From: a virus
DNA length: 64,000 nucleotides
Virus record (IMG/VR): IMGVR_UViG_3300025141_000016
Coordinates: 1 to 64,000 of that record
Strand: one strand, 5' to 3'
The translations under genes were made by a program, and so were the position numbers. Shown here piece after piece: positions 52,779 to 60,534 of the stretch. Position 1 is the first letter of the stretch, and every line of letters begins with the position of its first letter. Under the pieces are notes generated by a model. That model did no database searches. It was not told where the DNA came from and saw nothing but the letters and a program-made list of their open reading frames with translations.

Positions 52779-55700
52779 TTGCCCGTCTACCTCCCAGGAC
52801 TTACCTTCGGTGGCCTCGGCTATGGCGGGGCCTCTTACGGGTATTCCCCTTATGGGTCTGGGGTACATCCTCGACTTCCCGTCCCTACCACTGGGGGATA
52901 TGGCGGGGCACCCTACGGATTTTCGTCCTACGGCTCGGTAGACATTACCCCTCCTCGGGTCACGGGAGTCCAAGCCCTCGACGGCTACCGGGCAGAGGTG
53001 TTTTTCTCGGAGGAGATGGCCAATAACGCTGCTCTCGTAGCGGCAGGCTCCTATACTTTTGTGGCTGCCCATGGTGTAGCCATCACCGCTGTATCGGTGG
53101 CCAAGGGCACCAGTGGCTCCCATGGGGGGTACACATCAGTCATCGTGACCCACACAGGATCTACCCTGGGGGGTCAGTACACACTGACGGTGGCTGGGCC
53201 GACGGATATAGCGGGCAACCCTGTTGGACCGCCTCCCACAGACTCCGCTGCTTTCTATGCCTTTGGGGACACCGCAACGGTAGCCGCCTCTCTCCCATCG
53301 CCAGATGATGGTCGCACTGTCCGGTTGGACTTCACGAACTCTCTGGGTGCCGCCCAAGCGTTGCTGACAGAAGCCGAGTTCACCCCCGGTGTGGATGCCA
53401 CGGCTTCGTATGGGATCTCTACTTCGTATCCAGTGGCCCCCTTCATCGGGTCGGCCACACAGGATCCCGCAACTCTTTCGCGGGTGGACCTTGATGTTCA
53501 CCCCATGACTTCGACCACTTACACCGTTACCGCAGGTCCGAGTCTCGCGTACAAGTACCAGGGACTTCTCCTTCCCGACGATGACCCCACGTTCACTGGG
53601 GTCGAGATCGGTACGGGAACCAGTGTTGCCACCACCACTCATGGACTCTTGCTCACCAAGGGAGCAGCGGTTCAATACGGTTGGGGGTTCGGGGACACGA
53701 CTGGGCGGATGATCACAGGGACGACGTTCCAGGCAGGGTTCACTTTCGACCCTACGTCGGCAACGATCACCCCGGCTGTCCTCAACTCCACCTTGGCGAC
53801 CCTTTCCGTCTCGGACGGCGTGGTGCAGATCAACCTGACCCTATCGGATTCCGGTGGGGTCAAGGTGATTGGCATCTCTTCCGGGGCCTATACCGCTTCG
53901 GTTGCAGCGGCCTGGGACACGGGTGAGCACTCGGTCGTTCTGATCCGCAACCAGAGGGGCACTTTCTATACCGTCCTATTTGACGGTGAACCTCTCCATA
54001 CTTTTTCTTCCACCACGCCGGGGCTTGGACCTGCCGCCGACCCAGCGGGGACAGCGTTTGTCCTCTCCCCTGCCCATTCGGTGTCCCTGTTCAAGTTGAA
54101 GAGAGTGGGGCTGACAGCCACCACCACCTTGTTTACGAGTGCGTGGAACTTCATCCATGGGCTTCCTGTTTCCTTCACCGGGTCAGACGTTCTGACCGGA
54201 GATCGGATCAAGACTCACTACGGTCCTCTCGTCCGAGGCTGGGGTGACGCGACCCCAGCCACGAAGGAGGATGTGGAAGTCCGCTTGGATGGCGGGACCA
54301 TCGAGATCGCTGGGGTCAACCCCTACGTCGGAGAGATTTACCCGGTGCCCCCCATCCCCCTGGCTGCGGGGCCGATGGCTGCATCGGGGACCATCGAGAT
54401 CGGGCCGGGGCAGCCGGTTGCAGGTGCCGCCCAGATCACCGTGAACAGCGTGACCCTACAGGAAGGCGTTGGGGTGGGGTGGGCGAACGGAGTCAGCATC
54501 ACGGCCACGGCTACTGCCATCGCAGCGGCGGTCGTTGCTCATTGTGGGTGCCAAGCAGTCGGTGTGGGGAACGTGGTGGAGATCACCGCTCTCTCTACCG
54601 GGGTGGCTGGGAATCTTATCGGTCTGGCCAACACCAGCGGTGACCCCAACGTCGTGGTATCAGGGGTGTTCCTCGCGGGTGGGGTGGATGGGTTCGCCGT
54701 AGAGGTGGACTACATCTGGTTCGTCAACCCAGCGATGGAAATGTCGGGGTTGAACACGAGGGGTCTGACGCTCAACACCTGGGATCGTGCCGTGGGGCAC
54801 ACGGCAGGCGATGTGTCTCCGCTACCAGATGGAAGCACAGGCACTACCAAGACCAATCGGTTCCCCATGGGGGTCGCTCTCGGCCCTTATGAGCGCAAGT
54901 CCCCCAAGAGGATCGCCCACAAGTACATCGGTTGGCAGATGGACTACTCGGCGCTCACCAACCAGCCGACGACCCTCCTGCTCAACCAGAACCCCCATGC
55001 GATCTCCGTGGGTGCTCTTTCTGTTGATGCTTTGAGCGACATAGGAATCTATGACGGGCAAGTCTCTCCCCCCAATGCCCCGACCCCCTGGCAACTGGAC
55101 GGGGTTGACACGGGGCACTCCATGGGGGATGGCACCTATTCCTTGGTGGACGCTTCTACCGGCCCTTATGGCATTGGAACCGCCGCTTTCTACAAGCGAG
55201 AGGCAGACCTCTCGATCACCACATCAGTCACAGACACCGCTCGTTTCCGTGTTGTGTCTTACGTCGCGGACGGGGTGTTCACAGGCGTTGCCTTGGGCCT
55301 CCATGATGGGGCGCATCTTGTCCTCGTTGGAGCCTTGGTCATTGATGGTGTGTCTCATGTGGGTGTCCTGCTTGATGCCACGAAGGCGCACTTGGAGGAG
55401 GGGTGGGAAGTTGGGCCGTCCGTCACAGGTACAGGCACATCCCAGACCACCTTTACGGTGCCTTATGCGGATCTGCCGTCAGGAATCGAGTCAGGGGACC
55501 GTTTCCGTATTGCGTCTGGGACGCAGGCGGGGGTTTACACCATCGCAGAGTGCGGGCTTGATCTGGACTCCGACACTCTCGACGTTGAAGTCACGATAAC
55601 AACTTCCTTCCCCGCCAACGTCACGGAATACGGCTCGGGCTCCTTCAAGGTGTACTTTGAGACTCCTTGGGCCACCGACCTCATCTCTTTCCGCCTCTAC

Positions 55701-58700
55701 TGTGATTTTCCCACTGGGTCGGCACAGGCACACCTGGGAGGAGGTATTGCGGGGCTCATCGCGGATGTGGCCGAGGTCGCTCCTTTCCCAGCCCAAAGCG
55801 CCCTCCTCCTCCCCGCAACCGAGAAAGGGGTTCTCTTTTGGGGAAGTGTGTCCCGTCGGGCCACGTCCACTTCGATCTGGGATCTGACCCAATACTCCGT
55901 CACCCCTGCCCTACAGAAGTATACGGCACAGGGCATCACGGCTCTCACCGAGATGGGAACGCTGCCCCAGGATGACCCGAACGATCCTTGGTACATCATA
56001 GGAGACTTCGGCTACGCAGAGGTGGATGCCAGTGGTGACCATGTGCTTCTCAAAAGCACTTCCGGGGACACCTCCATCCCCTTGCAGTTTGCCTACGAGC
56101 GAGTTGAGCCCTTCCTGACCTCCAAGGTCAGGACTGATTCGGAGGCTACCTTCAGGGTGGAGTCCGGCATTCTGGGGGCTGGAGATGCCACCTTCCGCCT
56201 CCGAGATGGGCAACGAGAAGTCCTCGTCAACACGCTGATTTATCTCCAGACAGGGGGGAACCCCAACGAGTTGCTTCCTGTGCGGCCCAACGTCTCTCTG
56301 TCGGGGCTCCAGGCACCCGCGAGTGCGGGATGGTTGGCATCGAACATCAACTCGGTTCCCAACCCCTTTGTGCGTGGGCAAACCCTCCAGTTCACCAAAG
56401 CCACGGGGCAGGTGGCCGAGTGGACCAACACAGGAGTTGATCCACTCCCCTATGTGGATGAGGGGGCGATCATCGAGGGAAGGTTCTCGGTCGAGAGCCA
56501 TACCGTTGGGAGCTACGGGATCGGTATCGCTTTGGGGGGTAGCTTCCGTCTTCCAGCCAGCGTAGTAGAGCGCAAAGTAGTTCTGACCCTGGGCACAGGC
56601 ACCGTTGATCTACGGGACCGCGACGGTGTGTTGGTACAGTCCTTTGCTTATGCCTGGGACGACAAAGCAGCCCACACTTATCGGGTGCTGTGTGATCCTG
56701 TCGCAGACCTCGTGGTCCTTGTCATTGATGATGTGGTGGTTGGCTCAACCCCGATGGTGGGGTTCTCCCAGCTTGCCGTGGAAGCCCCCAACATTTACCT
56801 CACGGGCTTCCTGGGCTTCCTGGGGACGGGTGCGTGTGCGGTCACCCTTGGTTCCTTCCATGTGGTGCCTCTCCGGGCCGTAGCCCCAACAGGGACGAAG
56901 CTGGTTCGCACTTTCGGCGTGCTCCTCCGTGGAGGGGACGACACTGACCTTGACTCGTACCGCATCCCGCGTACAGACGGGACGACTCTCCCGAACTCCA
57001 ACCCCGCCGTCACGGTGGAGGAGATGGACTGGCGCGATCACTGTCGGGTTCGGGCTTTCCTTGACCCCACATGGGGCGTGTCGGTCTATCGACCGGATCT
57101 TCCGTTGCCCCCAGGGGCCTCCGAGGACTTCATCACAGAGACGACAGATCCATCGGCGGCTTGGATCAATGTCGAGTATCGCGATCTCCCGTCCTATGAG
57201 GCAGCCCGTGGATCAGTAACCTTTGGGGCACTCAACCGTAAAGCCATCACCCAGCAAAGATGGGCTTCGGTTCGTTACCGGATTCGGGGAGCCGCAGATG
57301 GCTTCGGGGTCGCCCCGCAAGGGATGGTCCTCAACCAAGCCGTCACGCTGACCTCCGGCGAGTACAACCTCGATGCCACCCCAGAGACAAGGGTGATCAC
57401 ATCGAGGTCACCGTACTCTGTCTACATCCCAGACAGTGCCATCTACGCTGATCGGGTGTTCGTCGTCCAAGTGGATGGGAGCATCGTTGCACCGGCAGAT
57501 TGGGACTTCGACAGTGATACGCAGTATCTAAAGTTTCAGTCCACGAGCCCTCTCCCTTCCGATGAGCACGCCGTCACCGTCACCTTTGTCGTCGGGAAGC
57601 CTGTCACCAAGACCTATCTCTGCTCCCAGCCCATTGATGAGTCGGTCACGGTGCTCAACGAGGGAACTCCCCCCATCCCGACGGGTCGGGATGAGGCTGT
57701 TACTCGTGCGGTGGAGGCAGGCAGCGAGATCAATGACCCAGCGGATGTGCTGGACTCTGCGGAGTCAATGGTCCTCAATGACCCGTACCGCGTTGTCACC
57801 TTCACCGAAACGGAAGAGTCCCTTTACGCGGACCTCCAGTTTTGTGAGACGGAAGACGGGGAGAGTGTCCATCTCTCCACCATCTGCGATGGTCCGGGTC
57901 CGGGTGCAGGGCTCTCCCACATCGGGATAGACGGCCATTTCACTGTCGATGACTTCACCGTCCCCGAAGGCCCAGCCGGTCCTTGGGGTGGGTCTTCCCC
58001 CGTCTTCAAGGGATCGTCCACGCACTTCGACCCTGCTACGGTTCTCGTCGCGTCAGGCGGGTTCGTCCTGGGAGGGAACCTCGGGCCGGGTACGGCGATT
58101 TTGTACCCCAACCAGCGCGGTCCTTCCGGGCTGCCGCCCGAGGGGGGGATGGGGATCAATCAAGATTTCGTCCTGCGTCTGGAGGATGTGACTCCCCGCG
58201 AGGAAGACCTCGCCATCCAGACTCTCCTCGGGGACAACGTACCTCCCACCTACGCTGACCCCACGATAGATCCGAACCCCGATGGAGTCCCTACGGGGAA
58301 CGGCCACGGGGCTTGCGCCTATACGATGGTGGACCGCGCTACCGTGAATGTCTCGCGTCTGGGACCATGGGGTGCCAACACATGGTTCGGGGTGGTCACT
58401 GTTCTCAACAATGCTGCCATCGTGGCAGGGGACACCATCACCTTCTCGGGCCTTCCCCTTACTGCTTCTGCGGCCCCTGGAACAGACGAGTTTCTGATTG
58501 GGGCCGATGCTGCGGAGACGGTGGCAAACATCCGAGATGCGGTCAACGACACCTCAAACAGTTTTGTGGGCCTGTGCCATGCCCAAGTAGATGCACCCCC
58601 TACGACCAATCAAGTGAGTATTTCATCGGCACGAGAGCTTACCTTCGCCCTAAGCAACGGGGTTGCTTTCCAACCCAACCCTGCGACCGGGTTTTTCAGC

Positions 58701-58820
58701 AAACGGTCCCTCCTGGGAGGGGGCGCACAACTGGACGGGTTCCAGTTCATTCTCGTTGGCGGCAGCCAACTTCCCACCACTACCGTTGTGACCAGCGGGT
58801 ACATCAGATCCGCCAACTGA
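52779..58820 (+). CDS. Very large tail/adsorption protein (2013 residues)
   Basis: Starts at TTG 52779, five bases after AAGGAG. The N-terminus is Gly/Tyr/Pro-rich (GGLGYGGASYGYSPYGSG), then a small Ig-like domain (TPPRVTGVQALDGYRAEVFFSE ...) resembling SbsA/Ig-like domains. The middle is a series of beta-rich domains (several jelly-roll-like stretches, about residues 380-460 and 1240-1370). Two copies of the small shuffled module occur: near residue 545 (AAQITVNSVTL) and near residue 1870 (AGDTITFSGLPLTA ... NIRDAVND). No catalytic motif. Its size and place before a small coupled gene suggest a baseplate- or fibre-attached appendage. Confidence 0.75.
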   Translation: MPVYLPGLTFGGLGYGGASYGYSPYGSGVHPRLPVPTTGGYGGAPYGFSSYGSVDITPPRVTGVQALDGYRAEVFFSEEMANNAALVAAGSYTFVAAHGVAITAVSVAKGTSGSHGGYTSVIVTHTGSTLGGQYTLTVAGPTDIAGNPVGPPPTDSAAFYAFGDTATVAASLPSPDDGRTVRLDFTNSLGAAQALLTEAEFTPGVDATASYGISTSYPVAPFIGSATQDPATLSRVDLDVHPMTSTTYTVTAGPSLAYKYQGLLLPDDDPTFTGVEIGTGTSVATTTHGLLLTKGAAVQYGWGFGDTTGRMITGTTFQAGFTFDPTSATITPAVLNSTLATLSVSDGVVQINLTLSDSGGVKVIGISSGAYTASVAAAWDTGEHSVVLIRNQRGTFYTVLFDGEPLHTFSSTTPGLGPAADPAGTAFVLSPAHSVSLFKLKRVGLTATTTLFTSAWNFIHGLPVSFTGSDVLTGDRIKTHYGPLVRGWGDATPATKEDVEVRLDGGTIEIAGVNPYVGEIYPVPPIPLAAGPMAASGTIEIGPGQPVAGAAQITVNSVTLQEGVGVGWANGVSITATATAIAAAVVAHCGCQAVGVGNVVEITALSTGVAGNLIGLANTSGDPNVVVSGVFLAGGVDGFAVEVDYIWFVNPAMEMSGLNTRGLTLNTWDRAVGHTAGDVSPLPDGSTGTTKTNRFPMGVALGPYERKSPKRIAHKYIGWQMDYSALTNQPTTLLLNQNPHAISVGALSVDALSDIGIYDGQVSPPNAPTPWQLDGVDTGHSMGDGTYSLVDASTGPYGIGTAAFYKREADLSITTSVTDTARFRVVSYVADGVFTGVALGLHDGAHLVLVGALVIDGVSHVGVLLDATKAHLEEGWEVGPSVTGTGTSQTTFTVPYADLPSGIESGDRFRIASGTQAGVYTIAECGLDLDSDTLDVEVTITTSFPANVTEYGSGSFKVYFETPWATDLISFRLYCDFPTGSAQAHLGGGIAGLIADVAEVAPFPAQSALLLPATEKGVLFWGSVSRRATSTSIWDLTQYSVTPALQKYTAQGITALTEMGTLPQDDPNDPWYIIGDFGYAEVDASGDHVLLKSTSGDTSIPLQFAYERVEPFLTSKVRTDSEATFRVESGILGAGDATFRLRDGQREVLVNTLIYLQTGGNPNELLPVRPNVSLSGLQAPASAGWLASNINSVPNPFVRGQTLQFTKATGQVAEWTNTGVDPLPYVDEGAIIEGRFSVESHTVGSYGIGIALGGSFRLPASVVERKVVLTLGTGTVDLRDRDGVLVQSFAYAWDDKAAHTYRVLCDPVADLVVLVIDDVVVGSTPMVGFSQLAVEAPNIYLTGFLGFLGTGACAVTLGSFHVVPLRAVAPTGTKLVRTFGVLLRGGDDTDLDSYRIPRTDGTTLPNSNPAVTVEEMDWRDHCRVRAFLDPTWGVSVYRPDLPLPPGASEDFITETTDPSAAWINVEYRDLPSYEAARGSVTFGALNRKAITQQRWASVRYRIRGAADGFGVAPQGMVLNQAVTLTSGEYNLDATPETRVITSRSPYSVYIPDSAIYADRVFVVQVDGSIVAPADWDFDSDTQYLKFQSTSPLPSDEHAVTVTFVVGKPVTKTYLCSQPIDESVTVLNEGTPPIPTGRDEAVTRAVEAGSEINDPADVLDSAESMVLNDPYRVVTFTETEESLYADLQFCETEDGESVHLSTICDGPGPGAGLSHIGIDGHFTVDDFTVPEGPAGPWGGSSPVFKGSSTHFDPATVLVASGGFVLGGNLGPGTAILYPNQRGPSGLPPEGGMGINQDFVLRLEDVTPREEDLAIQTLLGDNVPPTYADPTIDPNPDGVPTGNGHGACAYTMVDRATVNVSRLGPWGANTWFGVVTVLNNAAIVAGDTITFSGLPLTASAAPGTDEFLIGADAAETVANIRDAVNDTSNSFVGLCHAQVDAPPTTNQVSISSARELTFALSNGVAFQPNPATGFFSKRSLLGGGAQLDGFQFILVGGSQLPTTTVVTSGYIRSAN

Positions 58821-58832
58821 TGAGGAGGCCCC

Positions 58833-58967
58833 ATGGACTTTGATTTCTCAACTGACTCCCCCGATCTCGGTACGATCTTCGCCTACGTCTTGGGGCTTCC
58901 CCCCAAAGAGGGGGGCGCGTCCCCCCATGGGTTCGTCGTGGTTGAGCCCTTTCCTTTTGAGGGCTGA
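58833..58967 (+). CDS. Small protein, 44 residues
   Basis: Begins at ATG 58833 with a strong GAGGAGG site, 12 bases after the large gene's stop. Product MDFDFSTDSPDLGTIFAYVLG, then a Gly/Pro-rich end (PHGFVVVEPFPFEG). Short, without motif, but good initiation signals and a terminator right after it make it a likely gene, perhaps an assembly partner of the large upstream protein. Confidence 0.6.
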   Translation: MDFDFSTDSPDLGTIFAYVLGLPPKEGGASPHGFVVVEPFPFEG

Positions 58968-58971
58968 ACGC

Positions 58972-59010
58972 AAAAAACCCCCACCCGGCGTGAGCCAGAT
59001 GGGGGTTTAG
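58972..59010 (+). terminator. Intrinsic terminator closing the fibre operon
   Basis: AAACCCCCA (58975-58983) pairs with TGGGGGTTT (59000-59008), followed by AGGGTT. Confidence 0.75.
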
Positions 59011-59065
59011 GGTTGGGGTTAGGAAATAACCGCTCTACTTCAGATGTGGTCGGCCACCCACTCCA

Positions 59066-59404
59066 TCACCCAGCCCCGCGCAAGAGGTGGTTGCGGAGAG
59101 ATTCGGCTACCAGATTGGGGAGGAGTGCAACCAGGGTTCCATCACCAGCTAACCCGTGATGCTCCCCCCCAACCCACTTCACGGATCGGATTTCGCAGAA
59201 GGGTGGGGGGAGGTGTGCGAGGGGATTCTCCCCGCCCCTTATTTCTCGGTGGCCGCATACGTTGGGGGTTGTGGCTTGTGTGACCACGGGGGGCGTGGGG
59301 GGCGCTGTGTTGGCAAACAGGGCCAGGAACCCCATCATCTCTTTGTGCTCTTGGGGGGATAGGTCAGAACAACCGGCTCCGACGGCGGGGACTCCTTTTG
59401 ACAT
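59066..59404 (-). CDS. Small antisense protein, unknown
   Basis: The 112-residue protein starts at 59404 with only a weak site (GGAAC). It has a helical start (SPQEHKEMMGFLALFANT) and otherwise low similarity to anything recognised. It lies 26 bases after the next antisense gene, in the same direction, which supports it modestly. Confidence 0.45.
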   Translation of the reverse strand: MSKGVPAVGAGCSDLSPQEHKEMMGFLALFANTAPPTPPVVTQATTPNVCGHREIRGGENPLAHLPPPFCEIRSVKWVGGEHHGLAGDGTLVALLPNLVAESLRNHLLRGAG

Positions 59405-59430
59405 GATGGGTTCCGTGGTGGTGGGGAGGT

Positions 59431-59637
59431 TTAGCGGCCCGTTTCATCGACCCCGGACTCAACCAGGGAGTGCGCTAACGCTTCCTCTGCTTCGGTCAGG
59501 ATGATCTCATTTCCATATTCATCGAGGATGTGGGTGATGGCCCACCTTCCTTCAAGGACGAAGGCTACGGTAATGTCCATATCGCTCTTGTCAGGTAGAG
59601 AGCGATGGATGCTCACAGTTCGGATTTCGGGGTCCAT
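59431..59637 (-). CDS. Small antisense protein, 68 residues
   Basis: Starts at 59637 after AGGAAGGAACATCC, a good ribosome binding site. Acidic, with a beta hairpin (TVSIHRSL ... VAFVLEGRWAI) and a C-terminal helix (LTEAEEALAHSLVESG). Function unknown. Confidence 0.65.
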   Translation of the reverse strand: MDPEIRTVSIHRSLPDKSDMDITVAFVLEGRWAITHILDEYGNEIILTEAEEALAHSLVESGVDETGR

Positions 59638-59699
59638 GGATGTTCCTTCCTTTTACTTTATCGGTTCCTGGCTTTCTTCCGGGCTTTCCGGCGTTGGGA

Positions 59700-60203
59700 T
59701 CAGTTGCCTTTGCTGGGGAGGGGCCTTTGTTGAGCCCCTTCGCTGTGGGGGGTGGAAACCACATCTCTGCCGTAGAAGTATCCGATAGGGATCATCGCGG
59801 TTTCCCACGATGCACTGTCGGGGTATCTCGGATCGAAGTCATCAGGGACGAAGGTGAAGAGGTGGTACTGGTTGCAGGAGTCCACAAGCCTGGATTCAGC
59901 GGGGAAAATCTGGATGGACTCGGCCTCGGGATGCACAAGTTCATTCTTGATGCGCTGGAAGTCGCGGAAATCCGTGATAGCGAGGTTGGAAACATGGCGG
60001 ATGGACAGATGAATGATGCGGGGGAACCCCGGACTCTGTTTCCTGGGGGGGTAGACATGGACGATATATCGACTGTTGCGGAAGACCGGAGCCCTCATCT
60101 CATCGGTACTTCTCCCGCCTGGAACCCATGGGGTCCACTCGTCTTCTTTGAGACGAACTTCAAGCCCGTCTTGGACGGATACGGTGGCGGTAGGCTTTCC
60201 CAT
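59700..60203 (-). CDS. DUF7694-like protein
   Basis: The 167-residue protein starts after TTTAGGAGAATC. Its core, DFRDFQRIKNELVHPEAESIQIFPAESRLVD followed by NQYHLFTFVP (about residues 77-120), matches a conserved family of uncharacterised phage proteins in which a helix, PAESRL and NQYHL occur in this order. Function unknown. First gene of an antisense group headed by a 50-bp tRNA-3'-like element. Confidence 0.7.
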   Translation of the reverse strand: MGKPTATVSVQDGLEVRLKEDEWTPWVPGGRSTDEMRAPVFRNSRYIVHVYPPRKQSPGFPRIIHLSIRHVSNLAITDFRDFQRIKNELVHPEAESIQIFPAESRLVDSCNQYHLFTFVPDDFDPRYPDSASWETAMIPIGYFYGRDVVSTPHSEGAQQRPLPSKGN

Positions 60204-60234
60204 GATTCTCCTAAAGGGTCGGGGTGTAGCCCTA

Positions 60235-60284
60235 TACGGAGAAGCACGGGGGAGTTGAACCCCCCTGGGAGCAAAAAGTTGAGG
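60235..60284 (-). repeat. 50-bp tRNA-3'-like element, copy 3
   Basis: Minus strand: TCAACT, 12 bases, GGGGG-TTCAACT-CCCCC (perfect 5-bp stem with a consensus T-loop), 7 bases, TCTCCGTAT; 30 bases before the antisense gene at 60203. Confidence 0.65.
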
Positions 60285-60303
60285 GGGGGTGGACTCTCCC
60301 CGT

Positions 60304-60318
60304 CGGTAGCCCCTCTAT
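60304..60318 (+). promoter_or_regulatory. Putative late promoter motif CGGTAG-N5-CTAT
   Basis: Exact motif, 25 bases upstream of the ATG at 60344. Confidence 0.55.
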
Positions 60319-60343
60319 CGCCACTCCGTAGCTGGAGGCTCCT

Positions 60344-60490
60344 ATGGGATGCGGCTGCCGCAAGAACAAGAACGCGACCAAGAAAGCAAACGCTGGCAAC
60401 ACGTCTGCTCCGCGTATCAGGGTTGCGCGAACAACTCCTCGGGTGCCGGTCACTAAACGACTCCCCCGTGGAACGCGGGTGCGTCAATGA
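60344..60490 (+). CDS. Small basic protein, 48 residues
   Basis: Starts at ATG 60344 after CTGGAGG with an exact promoter-like motif upstream. The product is very basic (MGCGCRKNKNATKKANAG ... RVARTTPRVPVTKRLPRGTRVRQ), with Cys3 and Cys5. It could be a nucleic-acid- or structure-associated peptide; many phages carry such CGCRK-type small genes. Function unknown. Confidence 0.6.
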   Translation: MGCGCRKNKNATKKANAGNTSAPRIRVARTTPRVPVTKRLPRGTRVRQ

Positions 60491-60534
60491 TGTACCCACA
60501 CTTCCGGGTAGGGTAGCCCTTGATGGAGAGTTGA

